Shown: positions 1 to 9,401, counted from the stretch's first letter. The stretch is DNA of 59,275 bases from Kitasatospora sp. DSM 101779 (GCF_025655475.1 NZ_JAHTIK010000001.1:3642831-3702105); one strand, 5' to 3'. Program-made: numbers and translations. Notes: a model not told the origin generated them from the sequence alone.

Positions 1-691
1 CGGCCTCCGGCGCGGCGGCCGGCGCGGGCGCATCGGCCCGCACCTGCTCGCGCTCCCGCTCGCGGGCCCGCAGCCGCTCGGCGGCCTGGGCGGCCCGCAC
101 CCGGTCGAGCTTGACCTCGTACCGCTGGCGCTCCAGTCGGCGCAGGTGGCCGATGTAGAAGGTCAGAAGGGCGGCGGGCACGGCGGGCACCCAGATGAAG
201 GCGATGCCCGCGACGGCCGCGACCACCGCGCCGAGGGCGAAGGCGACGAAGAGCAGGGTGACCATGCGTCGCCGGCGGGCGAGCAGCCGGGCTCGGCGCT
301 GCGCGGTCGGGCGGTGCACCGGCCGGTCCGCGGGCAGCTCGGCGCCGGAGACCTGGATCTCGGGGACGTCCGGGGTGTCCTCGGGCTCGGCGGCCGGCGG
401 CTCCGGTTCGTCCGGGGTGCCGTCGGCGGCCGCGGGCACGCCGGAGGCTGAGGCGTCGCCGGGGGCGCCGTCCTCGGCCGGGGCGGGTCGGTCGCCGTCG
501 GACTCGTCGGTGAGGGACCTCGATGCGCGCCGCTCCAGCGCCGACCGGCCGGCCAGCAGGCGGATCGCGGTACTGAAGCGTTCCGTCGGACGCGACTCGT
601 TGAGCTCGTCCTGCCTGCGGAGCCACATCGGCACCAGATAGGCGGCCCAGGCTCCCACGATGACCGCGTAGATAAGGCCGCTACTGCTCAC
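1..691 (-). CDS. sepX: SepX/GlpR-type cell-division membrane protein (3' end outside window)
   Basis: GTG start at 689-691 gives the N-terminus MSSSGLIYAVIVGAWAAYL, a membrane segment that continues into PMWLRRQDELNE. An acidic, proline/alanine-rich linker follows, then a second hydrophobic stretch (RMVTLLFVAFALGAVVAAVA and on) and a basic coiled-coil-like tail (LRRLERQRYEVKLDRVRAAQ). This two-segment layout with the MWLRR..E.NE motif is characteristic of SepX of Streptomyces, called GlpR (receptor of gephyrin-like Glp) in corynebacteria, where it links FtsZ-ring stability to Glp. The glp gene lies about 1.8 kb away on the same strand, which supports the call. The C-terminus is cut by the window edge. 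Family function is established knowledge; the role here is inferred. Confidence 0.8.
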   Translation of the reverse strand, partial: MSSSGLIYAVIVGAWAAYLVPMWLRRQDELNESRPTERFSTAIRLLAGRSALERRASRSLTDESDGDRPAPAEDGAPGDASASGVPAAADGTPDEPEPPAAEPEDTPDVPEIQVSGAELPADRPVHRPTAQRRARLLARRRRMVTLLFVAFALGAVVAAVAGIAFIWVPAVPAALLTFYIGHLRRLERQRYEVKLDRVRAAQAAERLRAREREREQVRADAPAPAAAPEA

Positions 692-851
692 GATTCACAC
701 GGTACGGGGGCGCGGTGAGGCCTGGCAGCAATTTGGCGCGGCGTGTCGTGTGATCAAGCTGATTCTCCGACTATTTTGCCGGTGTTTGCCACCACTCGAC
801 CCGGGGTCCGATGCCGGATCGATATCTATTTCGAACAAATATTCAATTCAT

Positions 852-871
852 TCAGGAGCGCCCGCTCCTGA
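852..871 (-). terminator. Perfect 9-bp hairpin over the GNAT stop codon
   Basis: The palindrome TCAGGAGCG-cc-CGCTCCTGA contains the TGA stop of the acetyltransferase. In the direction of transcription it is followed by an AT-rich tract. It probably ends the galU-glp-moaC-mogA-GNAT operon before sepX. Confidence 0.6.
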
Positions 872-1430
872 CGGCACGCCAGCGCGCCAGCATGCCCTCC
901 GGCACCTCCTCGACGGTCAGCGCGTAGACCAGGTGGTCGCGCCAGTCGCCGTCGATGTGCAGATACCGCGGGCGCATTCCCTCCTCGCGGAAGCCGAGTT
1001 TCTCGACCACCCGGCGGCTCGGCCGGTTCTCCGGCCGAATGCACACCTCGATCCGGTGCAGTCCGAGCGTGCGGAAACAGTGGTCGACCGAGAGCGCGAC
1101 GGCCGTCGGCATGATGCCGAGGCCCGCCACGTCCTCGTCGATCCAGTAGCCGACGTTGGCGGAGCACATCGATCCCCAGGTGATGCCGCCGACGGTGAGC
1201 TGGCCGACCAGCCGGCCCCGGTGCAGCACCACGAAGGGCAGCATCCGCCCGGCCGCCGCCTCCCCGCGCAGATAGCGGACCATCTGCCGGTAGCTCGGCC
1301 GGGCCACGCCGCCGCGACCCGCCGGCGGCGGGGGCACGGTCGCCTCCCAGCGCCGCAGCCAGTCCCGGTTGCGGCGGCTGACCTCCTGCCAGGCGCGCTG
1401 GTCGCGGACCCGGATCGGGCGGAGCGTCAC
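852..1430 (-). CDS. GNAT acetyltransferase, RimJ/RimL family
   Basis: A 192-residue GNAT fold protein. It has the NVGYWIDEDVAGLGIM strand/acetyl-CoA loop near residues 93-108 and the RPENRPSRRVVEKLGF signature near 135-150, typical of RimJ/RimL N-alpha-acetyltransferases that act on protein N-termini or small amines. The GTG at 1428-1430 is used as start. The frame stays open upstream (WPVELTEGD precedes it), as in many RimJ homologues, so translation could begin a few codons earlier. It is the last gene of the molybdenum-cofactor operon, 35 bp after mogA. Its substrate cannot be read from sequence. Confidence 0.85.
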   Translation of the reverse strand: MTLRPIRVRDQRAWQEVSRRNRDWLRRWEATVPPPPAGRGGVARPSYRQMVRYLRGEAAAGRMLPFVVLHRGRLVGQLTVGGITWGSMCSANVGYWIDEDVAGLGIMPTAVALSVDHCFRTLGLHRIEVCIRPENRPSRRVVEKLGFREEGMRPRYLHIDGDWRDHLVYALTVEEVPEGMLARWRAVRSGRS

Positions 1431-1465
1431 GTCGCCCTCGGTCAGCTCGACCGGCCAGCCGGCGC

Positions 1466-1981
1466 TCAGCTCGTGCTCCGGGCGGTGCTGTCCGGCCGCG
1501 GGTGGTCGCCGCCGCGGAGCTGGTCGACCGCGTGGGCGAGCAGCGGTTCGAGGACGGCCAGGCCGTCCTTCACGCCGCCGGTGGAGCCGGGCAGGTTGAC
1601 GATCAGGGTGCGACCGGCGAGGCCGGCGAGGCCGCGGGAGAGCGCCGCGGTGGGCACCTTGTCGCGGCCGTGCGCGCGGATCGCCTCGGCGATGCCGGGA
1701 ATCTGCCGGTCGATCACCCGGGCGGTCGCCTCGGGGGTGAGGTCCATGGGCGAGATGCCGGTGCCGCCGGTGGTGAGGACGACGTCGTAGCCAGCCTCGA
1801 CGGCCTCCCGGAGCACCGCCTCGACGGGGTCGCCGTCCGGCACCACCCGCGGGCCGTCCACGGCGAAGCCCATCCGGCCGAGGCCCTCGACGAGCAGCGG
1901 ACCGCCCTTGTCCTCGTACACGCCGGCGGAGGCGCGGTTGGAGACGGTGACGGCGAGCGCGCGCCCGGCGGGGGCGGTCAC
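1466..1981 (-). CDS. mogA: Molybdopterin adenylyltransferase (MoaB/MogA family)
   Basis: A 171-residue protein with the MoCF-biosynthesis fold. It shows [17 protein letters not shown] and the nucleotide-contacting [13 protein letters not shown] near the C-terminus. It adenylates molybdopterin before Glp/MoeA inserts molybdenum. The GTG start at 1979-1981 overlaps the moaC TGA by four bases, a translational-coupling arrangement. A longer open frame upstream is only the antisense/alternate frame of moaC and glp. Length is normal for the family. Confidence 0.92.
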   Translation of the reverse strand: MTAPAGRALAVTVSNRASAGVYEDKGGPLLVEGLGRMGFAVDGPRVVPDGDPVEAVLREAVEAGYDVVLTTGGTGISPMDLTPEATARVIDRQIPGIAEAIRAHGRDKVPTAALSRGLAGLAGRTLIVNLPGSTGGVKDGLAVLEPLLAHAVDQLRGGDHPRPDSTARSTS

Positions 1982-2475
1982 CGGGCGCCCCCGCGGGCCC
2001 AGTCGCCGCTCTTGCCGCCGGTCTTGGTGAGCACCCGGACGTCGGTGATCGCGGCGGCCTTGTCGACCGCCTTCACCATGTCGACCACGGTCAGTCCGGC
2101 GACGGCGACGGCGGTGAGCGCCTCCATCTCGACGCCGGTGCGGTCGGCCGTCCGCACGGTGGCGGTGATCTCGACGGCGTCGTCGGTGACGGCCAGGTCG
2201 ACGGTGACGCCGGAGATGGCGATCGGGTGGCAGAGCGGGATCAGGTCCGGGGTCCTCTTGGCGCCCATGATCCCGGCGATCCGGGCGACCGCGAGGGCGT
2301 CTCCCTTGGGGACACCCTCGCCGCGGAGCAGTTCGACCACCCGCGGGGCGACGACGACCCGCCCGGCGGCGACCGCGGTGCGGACGGTGGTGGCCTTCTC
2401 GGAGACGTCCACCATGCGGGCGGCGCCGGTGTCGTCGACGTGCGTGAGGCGGTCGCCGGGGGGTGTCTCGGTCAC
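1978..2475 (-). CDS. moaC: Cyclic pyranopterin monophosphate synthase MoaC
   Basis: 165 residues. It carries the conserved LCHP motif ([10 protein letters not shown]), [10 protein letters not shown] and a lysine-containing KAVDKAA segment of the active site. With MoaA it converts GTP to cyclic pyranopterin monophosphate, the first step of molybdenum cofactor synthesis. MoaA is not in the window. It starts at GTG 2473-2475, 54 bp after glp, and overlaps mogA. Confidence 0.95.
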   Translation of the reverse strand: MTETPPGDRLTHVDDTGAARMVDVSEKATTVRTAVAAGRVVVAPRVVELLRGEGVPKGDALAVARIAGIMGAKRTPDLIPLCHPIAISGVTVDLAVTDDAVEITATVRTADRTGVEMEALTAVAVAGLTVVDMVKAVDKAAAITDVRVLTKTGGKSGDWARGGAR

Positions 2476-2529
2476 GGGGGCTCCAGTGGCGCGGGTCGAA
2501 TACCGCGCTACCGTACAACCCCCGTGCGG

Positions 2530-3864
2530 TCAGTCCGTGAGAAGGACCACGTCGACGCGGCTGCCGGCCGGCAGCACGGTGGTCTCCTCCGGCACGGCGA
2601 TCAGGCAGTCGGCGTGCGCGAGGGCGCCGACCAGGTGCGACGAGGCGCCGCCGACCGGGGTGACGGTGCCGTCGCCGCCGTACCGGCCGCGCAGGAACTG
2701 CCGGCGCCCGGCGGGCGAGGTGAGGTCCGCGGTGCAGACCGCGGGGACGACCGGCCGGTGCACGTCGGGGGCGCCGAGCATGGTGCGGATCAGCGGCCGG
2801 ACGAACAGCTCGAAGGAGATGTACGAGCTGACCGGGTTGCCGGGCAGGGCGAGCAGCGGGACACCGTCCGCGCCGAGCCGGCCGAACCCCTGCGGCTTGC
2901 CGGGCTGCATCCGCAGCCGGCGGAAGTCGACCCCGCCGAGGTCCTCGCCGCCGTGCAGCGGCTGGAGGGCCTCCTTGACCACGTCGTAGGCGCCGACGCT
3001 GACGCCGCCGCTGGTGACGATCAGGTCGGCGTCGGCGAGCTGCTCCTGCAGCACCCGGCGGAGCACGGCCGGGTCGTCGGGCACGCCGCCGATCCGGACG
3101 GCCTCGGCGCCGGCGGCGCGGGCTGCGGCGGCGAGGGTGAAGCTGTTGGAGTCGCTGATCCGGCCCGGACCGATCGGCTCGCCGGGCTGGACGAGCTCGC
3201 TGCCGGTGGAGAGCACCGCGACCCGCGGGCGGCGGCGGACGGTGACGGTGGCGCGGCCGATCGCGGCGAGCAGGCCGAGCTGGGCGGGGCCGAGCACGGT
3301 GCCGGCGGTGAGAACGGTGCTGCCGGCGGTGACGTCGCTGCCGCGGCGCCGGATGTGGGCGCCGGCGGCGACCGGGCGGAGCACCTGGACGGTCTCGTGG
3401 ACGGTCTCGTCGGCGGCGGCCGCGGTCATCGCGTCGGCGGGTTCGCCGGTGCCGCTGCCGCCGTCGGTCCACTCGACCGGGGCGACGGCGTCGGCGCCGG
3501 GCGGCACCGGTGCGCCGGTCATGATCCGGGCGGCCTGCCCGGGCCCGACCTCGGGGAGTTCGGCGGCGCCGGCCGCGATGTCGCCGACCACGGCGAGGGC
3601 GACCGGCGCGGCGTCCGCCGACCGCAGTGCGTAGCCGTCCATCGAGCTGTTGTCGAAGGGCGGCAGGTCGACGGCGGCGGTGACGTCGGCGGCGAGCGGG
3701 CGGCCCAGGGCGTCCAGCAGGTCGACCTCGACCGCGGGCAGCGGGGCGGCGGCGGTCAGGACGTCGGCGAGGTGCTCGTCGACGGTCCACGTCCGGGGGG
3801 CGGCCGGGGCCCCGGCGTCCTCGCAGCAGGGGTCGTTGCTGCCGTGCGCGGGGCCCGCGGTCAT
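2530..3864 (-). CDS. glp: Gephyrin-like molybdotransferase Glp (MoeA family)
   Basis: 444 residues with the MoeA layout: an N-terminal region with DLPPFDNSSMDGYALR (about 60-80), a molybdopterin-binding domain with TSGGVSVGAYD, and GNPVSSYISFELFVRPLI in domain III. A C-terminal beta domain ends the protein. It inserts molybdate into adenylated molybdopterin. In actinobacteria the Glp paralogue also binds the SepX/GlpR receptor and FtsZ, and a sepX homologue lies nearby. It sits 24 bp after galU. Confidence 0.9.
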   Translation of the reverse strand: MTAGPAHGSNDPCCEDAGAPAAPRTWTVDEHLADVLTAAAPLPAVEVDLLDALGRPLAADVTAAVDLPPFDNSSMDGYALRSADAAPVALAVVGDIAAGAAELPEVGPGQAARIMTGAPVPPGADAVAPVEWTDGGSGTGEPADAMTAAAADETVHETVQVLRPVAAGAHIRRRGSDVTAGSTVLTAGTVLGPAQLGLLAAIGRATVTVRRRPRVAVLSTGSELVQPGEPIGPGRISDSNSFTLAAAARAAGAEAVRIGGVPDDPAVLRRVLQEQLADADLIVTSGGVSVGAYDVVKEALQPLHGGEDLGGVDFRRLRMQPGKPQGFGRLGADGVPLLALPGNPVSSYISFELFVRPLIRTMLGAPDVHRPVVPAVCTADLTSPAGRRQFLRGRYGGDGTVTPVGGASSHLVGALAHADCLIAVPEETTVLPAGSRVDVVLLTD

Positions 3865-3888
3865 CGCCTCACTCGCCTTCGTGATGGG

Positions 3889-4809
3889 TCAGCTGTGCAT
3901 CTCGGTGGCGACGAACTGCCGGAGCCAGTCCCGGAACTCAGGGCCGAGGTCCTCGCGCTCGCACGCCAGTCGGACGATAGCGCGAAGGTAGTCGGCGCGG
4001 TCGCCGGTGTCGTAGCGGCGGCCCTTGAACAGCACGCCGTGGACGGGGCCGCCGCCGGTCTCGTCGCGGCCGGCGAGCTCGCGCAGCGCGTCGGTCAGCT
4101 GGATCTCGCCGCCGCGGCCGGGCGGGGTCTTGCTGAGCACCTCGAAGACGGCGGGGTCGAGGATGTAGCGGCCGATCACCGCGTAGTTGGACGGGGCGTC
4201 CTCGGTGTCGGGCTTCTCGACCAGGTCGGTGATCCGGAAGACGTCGTCGCCGAAGCCGTTCGGCTTGACGGCGGCACAGCCGTAGAGGTGGATCTGCGAG
4301 GGGTCGACCTCCATGAGGGCGACGACCGAGCCGCCGAGCTCCTGCTGGACCTCGATCATGCGGGAGAGCAGCGGGTCGCGCGGGTCGATCAGGTCGTCGC
4401 CGAGGAGGACGGCGAAGGGCTGGCCGGCGACGTGCTGCTCCGCGACGAGGACGGCGTGGCCGAGACCCTTGGGGTCGCCCTGCCGGACGTAGTGCATGTT
4501 GGCGAGCTGCACGGACTCCTGGACGCGGCGCAGCCGGTCGTGGTCGCCCTTGCGGGTGAGCAGCTCCTCCAGCTCGTAGGCCCGGTCGAAGTGGTCCTCG
4601 AGCGCGCGCTTGTTGCGGCCGGTCACCATCAGTATGTCGGACAGGCCGGCGGCGGCGGCCTCCTCGACGACGTACTGGATGGCCGGCTTGTCGACCACCG
4701 GCAGCATCTCCTTGGGCGTCGCCTTGGTCGCCGGGAGGAAGCGGGTCCCCAGACCGGCGGCGGGCACCACGGCCTTGGTGACGGGGGTGCGGGCGTGCGT
4801 CTTCGTCAT
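3889..4809 (-). CDS. galU: UTP-glucose-1-phosphate uridylyltransferase
   Basis: 306 residues, normal for GalU. The nucleotide-binding signature VVPAAGLGTRFLPATKATPK begins at about residue 14 and is followed by EMLPVVDKPAIQYVVEEA. LLGDDLID (metal-binding Asp) and the sugar-phosphate region DLVEKPDTEDAPS are also present. It makes UDP-glucose for wall and capsule sugars, trehalose and glycogen. It is the first gene of the leftward molybdenum-cofactor operon. A rightward hairpin or promoter is not evident in the 55 bp before it. Confidence 0.95.
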   Translation of the reverse strand: MTKTHARTPVTKAVVPAAGLGTRFLPATKATPKEMLPVVDKPAIQYVVEEAAAAGLSDILMVTGRNKRALEDHFDRAYELEELLTRKGDHDRLRRVQESVQLANMHYVRQGDPKGLGHAVLVAEQHVAGQPFAVLLGDDLIDPRDPLLSRMIEVQQELGGSVVALMEVDPSQIHLYGCAAVKPNGFGDDVFRITDLVEKPDTEDAPSNYAVIGRYILDPAVFEVLSKTPPGRGGEIQLTDALRELAGRDETGGGPVHGVLFKGRRYDTGDRADYLRAIVRLACEREDLGPEFRDWLRQFVATEMHS

Positions 4810-4864
4810 GCGTCGACCTTACTGAGGCGTTTCAGCGCCCTGTGAGAGCGAGGTGAGTCGGGTG

Positions 4865-5788
4865 TTAAACCCCGTCCCGAGCAGCGGCCGTGGCGGCAGC
4901 GGTGCGGGCGTGGCCGACGGAGGTGAGGGTGGCCTCGGTGCCGGTACAGGCGGACAGACTACCCGCCTTTCCCACGGCCCCCGTCGGCCCGTCGGACCTC
5001 CGGCCGGGCTGCACCGCAGGTACGGGCGCGGGGCCCGCCGCGGGGACGGTCTCCACCGGGGCGCCGCGCCAGCAGTCGCCGCCCGCCTGGCGGGCCTCGG
5101 CGAGGGCCCGGTCGGCGGCCCTCAGCAGCAGGGCGGCGTGGGATCCGTCGCGTGGCAGGACGGCGATGCCGACCGCGGCGGTGAGGCCGTTGCCGCGGGC
5201 GGCGGGGGCCTCGGCGGGGCCGGCCGGGCGGGGCTCGGCGCCGCTGGCGGACCAGTCCAGCAGCCGGTGCCGGCGGACGGTCCAGACGAGCCGTTCGGCG
5301 ACCTGGGCCGCGCCCTCGGCGCCGGTGTCGGGCAGCAGGACGAGGAACTCCTCGCCGCCGTAGCGGCCGAGGGTGTCCGAGCGGCGGATCTCGACGGCGA
5401 GGCGCTGGGCGAGGTCGCGCAGCACGGCGCCGGCCCGGCTGCGGCCGTGCTCGGCGACGACCGCGTCGAAGCCGGCGATCTCCAGCATCAGCAGGGCGAG
5501 CGGGCGCTTCTCGTCGGCGGCCGCGGCGCGGCGGGCGCGCTCGATCTCCTTGTCCAGGGTGATCTGCAGGTGGCGGTAGTTCCACACCCCGGTGAGCGGG
5601 TCGCAGGAGGCGGTGCGCTGCAGTTCGTCGCGCTCCCGGCGGAGCTCGGCGACGGTGCCCTGCAGGGCCGCCTCCCGCTCGGCCGCCGTGGCCGCGGACC
5701 GGCGCAGCCGTGCACCGAGCAGCCCGGCGCCGGCCAGGGCGGGGGCGCTCAGCGCGGCGAGTGCCTGGACCAGGAGCGGGGTGGACAT
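4865..5788 (-). CDS. Membrane-anchored diguanylate cyclase (GGDEF)
   Basis: 307 residues from ATG 5786-5788. A short N-terminal hydrophobic segment (residues 3-25) is followed by a coiled-coil linker, then a GGDEF domain beginning DPLTGVWNYRHLQ. The active site reads GRYGGEEFLVLLP. An RRSD inhibitory I-site lies exactly five residues upstream, so product feedback is likely. A Pro/Ala-rich tail of about 60 residues follows. It should make cyclic di-GMP, which in Streptomyces holds BldD in its repressing state and delays sporulation. No EAL domain is present. It is divergent from the folate gene across 58 bp. Confidence 0.85.
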   Translation of the reverse strand: MSTPLLVQALAALSAPALAGAGLLGARLRRSAATAAEREAALQGTVAELRRERDELQRTASCDPLTGVWNYRHLQITLDKEIERARRAAAADEKRPLALLMLEIAGFDAVVAEHGRSRAGAVLRDLAQRLAVEIRRSDTLGRYGGEEFLVLLPDTGAEGAAQVAERLVWTVRRHRLLDWSASGAEPRPAGPAEAPAARGNGLTAAVGIAVLPRDGSHAALLLRAADRALAEARQAGGDCWRGAPVETVPAAGPAPVPAVQPGRRSDGPTGAVGKAGSLSACTGTEATLTSVGHARTAAATAAARDGV

Positions 5789-5846
5789 GTGGCGCCTTCC
5801 GCATGTCAGGCTCGGGGCACCGATCGGTGCCGAGCTGTGGGGACCC

Positions 5847-6452
5847 ATGACTGCCAATCCATTGCACAACGACAAGGCCGCGCTGAGGTCACGCCTGCTC
5901 GCAGGACGCCGCGCGCTGTCACCCGCTCGGCGGGCAGCGGCGGCCGAGGAGCTGGCCGCGCACGCCTCTGCGCTGGCCGAACCGGGCTGGACGGTGGCGG
6001 CGTACGTGTCGGTCGGCGGCGAGCCGGGCACCGGCCCGCTGCTGGACGCGCTGGCGGCCCGCGGGGTGCGGGTGCTGCTGCCGGTGCTGCTGGCCGACAA
6101 CGACCTGGACTGGGCCCCGTACGCGGGGCGGGAGGCGCTCGCCCCGGCGTCCCGGGGCCTGCTGGAGCCGACCGGGCCGCGGCTGGGGCCGGAGGCGGTG
6201 TGCGGGGCCCGGCTGGTGCTGTTGCCGGGGCTGGCGGTGGACCGCCGGGGGGTGCGGCTGGGCCGCGGCGGCGGCAGCTACGACCGGGTGCTGGCCCGGC
6301 TGGCCGCGGCGGGCGCGGAGCCGCTGCTGGCGACTCTGCTGTACGAGGAGGAACTGCTGCCCGAGGTGCCGGGCGAGCCCCACGACCTGCCGGTGGACGC
6401 GGTGGTGACACCGTCGGGGGTGCACCGCTTCCGCGGGGGCGCCGCCGGCTGA
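5847..6452 (+). CDS. 5-formyltetrahydrofolate cyclo-ligase
   Basis: 201 residues from ATG 5847. A basic N-terminus (LRSRLLAGRRALSPARR) leads into AAYVSVGGEPGTG and the diagnostic LGRGGGSYDRVLARL ATP/folate loop near residues 140-155. The ending DLPVDAVVTPSGV is also typical. It converts 5-formyl-THF to 5,10-methenyl-THF in an ATP-dependent step. Longer upstream starts would run into the divergent cyclase gene, so this ATG is preferred. The stop lies inside a strong terminator hairpin. Confidence 0.93.
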   Translation: MTANPLHNDKAALRSRLLAGRRALSPARRAAAAEELAAHASALAEPGWTVAAYVSVGGEPGTGPLLDALAARGVRVLLPVLLADNDLDWAPYAGREALAPASRGLLEPTGPRLGPEAVCGARLVLLPGLAVDRRGVRLGRGGGSYDRVLARLAAAGAEPLLATLLYEEELLPEVPGEPHDLPVDAVVTPSGVHRFRGGAAG

Positions 6453-6470
6453 GCGGCGGCGCCCCCGCGG
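6431..6470. terminator. Bidirectional 16-bp hairpin between convergent genes
   Basis: The arms 6431-6446 and 6455-6470 are perfect complements (CCGCGGGGGCGCCGCC and its reverse complement) with an 8-base loop holding the TGA of the cyclo-ligase. It sits between two convergent genes with only 22 bp of spacer, so it can serve both strands. Confidence 0.75.
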
Positions 6471-6474
6471 CGGG

Positions 6475-9225
6475 TCAGCCGTTGGTGAGCGTCATGGTGT
6501 GCGCGGTCGCCTTGGTGACGGCGTCCGGCGAGTACGCCCAGGGCAGCAGTTCGCCCTTGGCCCACAGCTCGGTCTGGTCGTTGTAGTTGCTGTGGAAGGC
6601 GTGGCCGGAGGCGCCGCCGACGTTGATCCAGCGCGAGGCGTCGAAGTCGGAGAGGTCGACGACCATCCGCATGGAGGGGATCCAGTCCACCTGGTAGCCG
6701 GCGGCGGCGTTCCAGCCCGCGGCGTTCACCGCGGCGCTGCCGCCGGAGAGGCGGTAGGGGCCGCGGTTGAGCAGTCGGTGGACGAAGCCGGAGCCGATCG
6801 AGGAGTCGTCGCTGCCGAGCGTCGTCTCCTTGAGCGTCAGGGTGTGCAGGCGGCCCCAGCTCCAGGTGGAGATGGACTTGCCCAGGTAGGCGGTGAGGTC
6901 CTGGCGGGCGTTCTTCATCGCCTGGGCGAGCAGGTTGTTCAGGCCGTGCTGCGGCAGGTGGTTGGAGTCGATGTAGTTCCACCAGGTGCTGTCCGGCTTC
7001 GTCAGCTGGGTGCGGACGACCTCCGTCCAGCGGTCGCCGCCGTCCGGCTGGGCCTGGTCGGGCTTGCGGGTGCCGCACTCGGTGACGGGCTTCACCTCGC
7101 CGTTGACCGCGTCGTCGGGCAGCGTCGAGTTGGACTTCTGACGGACGAGCAGGCAGTCGCCCTCGGCGCGCAGCGAGGCCGGCAGCTTCTGCCCGAAGGC
7201 GAGGGTGAGCAGCGCCCGCCAGACGCCGTTGTAGTAGGCGGCGGCTGCGGAGTCGGCGTCCTGGTGGTAGTTCCAGTCCTTGAGCAGGTCCTGGGCCTCG
7301 CGGACGTACGGGTCGGTGATCTTCACCTTGAGCAGCAGCGGGACGAGGGTCCTGGCCATCACACTGGTGTTGTCGAGCTGCATGGCCTGCATGTCGTCGG
7401 GCGAGATCTTCCCGCCGTTCTTCAGCCGGCCCTCGATCTGGTCGGTGATCTCCTTGGCGCGGGTGCCGTACTCCCAGTCGGTGGTGATCGAGTAGGGGTA
7501 GGCGCTGTCGACCACGGCCTGGTTGGCGGTGACGATGTAGCCGGAGGCCGGGTTGTAGCTGTAGGGCAGCGACTTGAAGGGGACCGGGTCCTTCTTCCAG
7601 TCGTAGGCCGAGTCCCAGCCCGGGGCGGGGTAGCGGCCGTCGCCCTTGCCGCGGACGGGGATGGTGCCCGGCGTCTGGTAGCCGATGTTGTTCTCGGTGT
7701 CGGCGTAGATCAGGTTCTGAGCGGGGACGGCGAAGTCGGCGGCGGCCTTCTGGAAGCCCTTCCAGTCGGCGGCGGTGTCGAGCTCGAAGACGGCGTCCAT
7801 CGTCCTGCCCGGCGTCAGGGCCGTCCACTGCAGGGCGACGCCGTAGCCGCTGGCGCGGTCCGGGGCGGCGTTGCCGGCCGGGGCGTAGGTGCCGACGTTC
7901 TGCTGCTCGGAGGACTGGTCGGAGATCAGCGGACCGTTGACGGTGGTGCGGACGGTGATGGTGCGGTCCTCGCCGCCGGCAACCTTGATCGTCTCCTTGC
8001 GGGTCTGGAACTTCACCTCCTTGCCGTCGCGGAGGTAGGTGTCGGGGCCGGTGACCTTCTCCAGGTAGAGGTCGGTCACGTCGGCGCCGAGGTTGGTGAA
8101 GCCCCAGGAGATCTTCTTGTTGTGGCCGATGACCACGCCGGGGGTGCCGGCGAAGGTGAAGCCGGCGACGTCGAAGCCGCACTTGGGGCCGACGGTGCGG
8201 CAGTGCAGGCCCATCTGGTACCAGACGGACGGCATGCCGGGGCCGAGGTGCGGGTCGTTGGCGAGCAGCGGCTTGCCGGTGGTGGTGTGGCTGCCGGAGA
8301 CGACCCAGGAGTTGGACCCGATGCCCTGGCCCTGCGGGCCGAGCAACTGCGGTACGGCGGCCATCGTGTCGGAGAGGCCCTTGAGCACGGCCTGGGTTGC
8401 GGCCCGGCCCTGCGTGGTGCCGGTGCCCGCCGCCCCGGTGGCGGTGGCGCCGGTGGCGGTGGCGGTGCTGCCGTCGGCGGGCTTGTAGCTGCCGTCGGGG
8501 GCGACCTTGCCGGTCTTGACGATGGTGCCGTTCCGGTCGTACGGGTAGGCCGGGTACAGCTGGTCGATCTCGTCCTGCTGGAAGTTCTGCCCCAGCAGCG
8601 CGCGGTCGATCTCCTCCTGCCGGTTGCCGGAGAGGTTCCAGGCCATCGCCTTGAGCCAGGCGACCGAGTCGACCGGGGTCCACTCCTCGGGCTTGTAGTT
8701 GCCGTTCACGGCGCCGAGCAGGGCGTACTCGAGGGAGGCGCCGGCCCCGCCGGGGTGCTCGGCGAGCCAGGCGTTCACGCCGTCCGCGTAGGCCTGCAGG
8801 TACTTCTTGGTCTCGGCGGACAGGACGGTGTCGTACTCCTGCTGCGCGACCCGGCGCCAGCCCATGGTCCGCAGGAAGGCGTCGGTCTCCACCTGGCCGG
8901 ACCCGAACATCTCGGACAGCCGCCCGGCGGTGATGTGCCGTCGGACGTCCATCTCCCAGAAGCGGTCCTGCGCCTGGACGTAGCCCTGGGCGCGGAAGAG
9001 GTCCTCGGAGGTGTCGGCGTAGAGCTGCGGCACGCCCTTGTCGTCGCGTTTCACGTCGACCGGGGCGCTCAGGCCGGACACCCGGACGGTACCGGTCAGC
9101 TCGGGGAAGGAGGCGCGCACGGTGTGGACCGCCCAGTAACCGCTCCCGCCCAGCCCGACGATCAGCAGCACGACCAGCACGATCACGATCAGACGGGCGC
9201 GCCGGAACTTCTTCGAGCGGGGCAT
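6475..9225 (-). CDS. Penicillin acylase (penicillin amidase) family N-terminal nucleophile hydrolase
   Basis: 916 residues from ATG 9223-9225. A basic start and a hydrophobic segment (about 12-33) give a signal anchor or signal peptide. The alpha-chain region is followed by a linker rich in Thr/Ala/Gly (about 252-275), then GIGSNSWVVSG with Ser304 as the expected autocatalytic nucleophile and HTTTGKPLLANDPHLG. Relatives remove acyl chains from beta-lactams, acyl-homoserine lactones or lipopeptides after self-cleavage into alpha and beta chains outside the membrane. The substrate here is unknown. An in-frame extension of 54 codons upstream has no ribosome binding site and is not used. Confidence 0.88.
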   Translation of the reverse strand: MPRSKKFRRARLIVIVLVVLLIVGLGGSGYWAVHTVRASFPELTGTVRVSGLSAPVDVKRDDKGVPQLYADTSEDLFRAQGYVQAQDRFWEMDVRRHITAGRLSEMFGSGQVETDAFLRTMGWRRVAQQEYDTVLSAETKKYLQAYADGVNAWLAEHPGGAGASLEYALLGAVNGNYKPEEWTPVDSVAWLKAMAWNLSGNRQEEIDRALLGQNFQQDEIDQLYPAYPYDRNGTIVKTGKVAPDGSYKPADGSTATATGATATGAAGTGTTQGRAATQAVLKGLSDTMAAVPQLLGPQGQGIGSNSWVVSGSHTTTGKPLLANDPHLGPGMPSVWYQMGLHCRTVGPKCGFDVAGFTFAGTPGVVIGHNKKISWGFTNLGADVTDLYLEKVTGPDTYLRDGKEVKFQTRKETIKVAGGEDRTITVRTTVNGPLISDQSSEQQNVGTYAPAGNAAPDRASGYGVALQWTALTPGRTMDAVFELDTAADWKGFQKAAADFAVPAQNLIYADTENNIGYQTPGTIPVRGKGDGRYPAPGWDSAYDWKKDPVPFKSLPYSYNPASGYIVTANQAVVDSAYPYSITTDWEYGTRAKEITDQIEGRLKNGGKISPDDMQAMQLDNTSVMARTLVPLLLKVKITDPYVREAQDLLKDWNYHQDADSAAAAYYNGVWRALLTLAFGQKLPASLRAEGDCLLVRQKSNSTLPDDAVNGEVKPVTECGTRKPDQAQPDGGDRWTEVVRTQLTKPDSTWWNYIDSNHLPQHGLNNLLAQAMKNARQDLTAYLGKSISTWSWGRLHTLTLKETTLGSDDSSIGSGFVHRLLNRGPYRLSGGSAAVNAAGWNAAAGYQVDWIPSMRMVVDLSDFDASRWINVGGASGHAFHSNYNDQTELWAKGELLPWAYSPDAVTKATAHTMTLTNG

Positions 9226-9401
9226 CTGGGTCCTTGACTGGGGGACGTGGCGGCGGTGACAGCTCACCACATTAGGTCGGCTCAGGTGGCGGACGTGCAC
9301 CGGGGACGCCCACGGTTGGATCAGAGGGGACGATACCCCGGAGGGATGACCGGAAGGGAAGGCCGAGGGGCCTCGATCAAAGATCAAGTAAAATGTTAGA
9401 C

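Noticed and set aside
1466..3790. A 774-codon open frame on the minus strand ending as MogA
   Set aside because: Only the last 171 codons are a gene. The rest is Arg/Pro-rich frame-shadow of moaC and glp.
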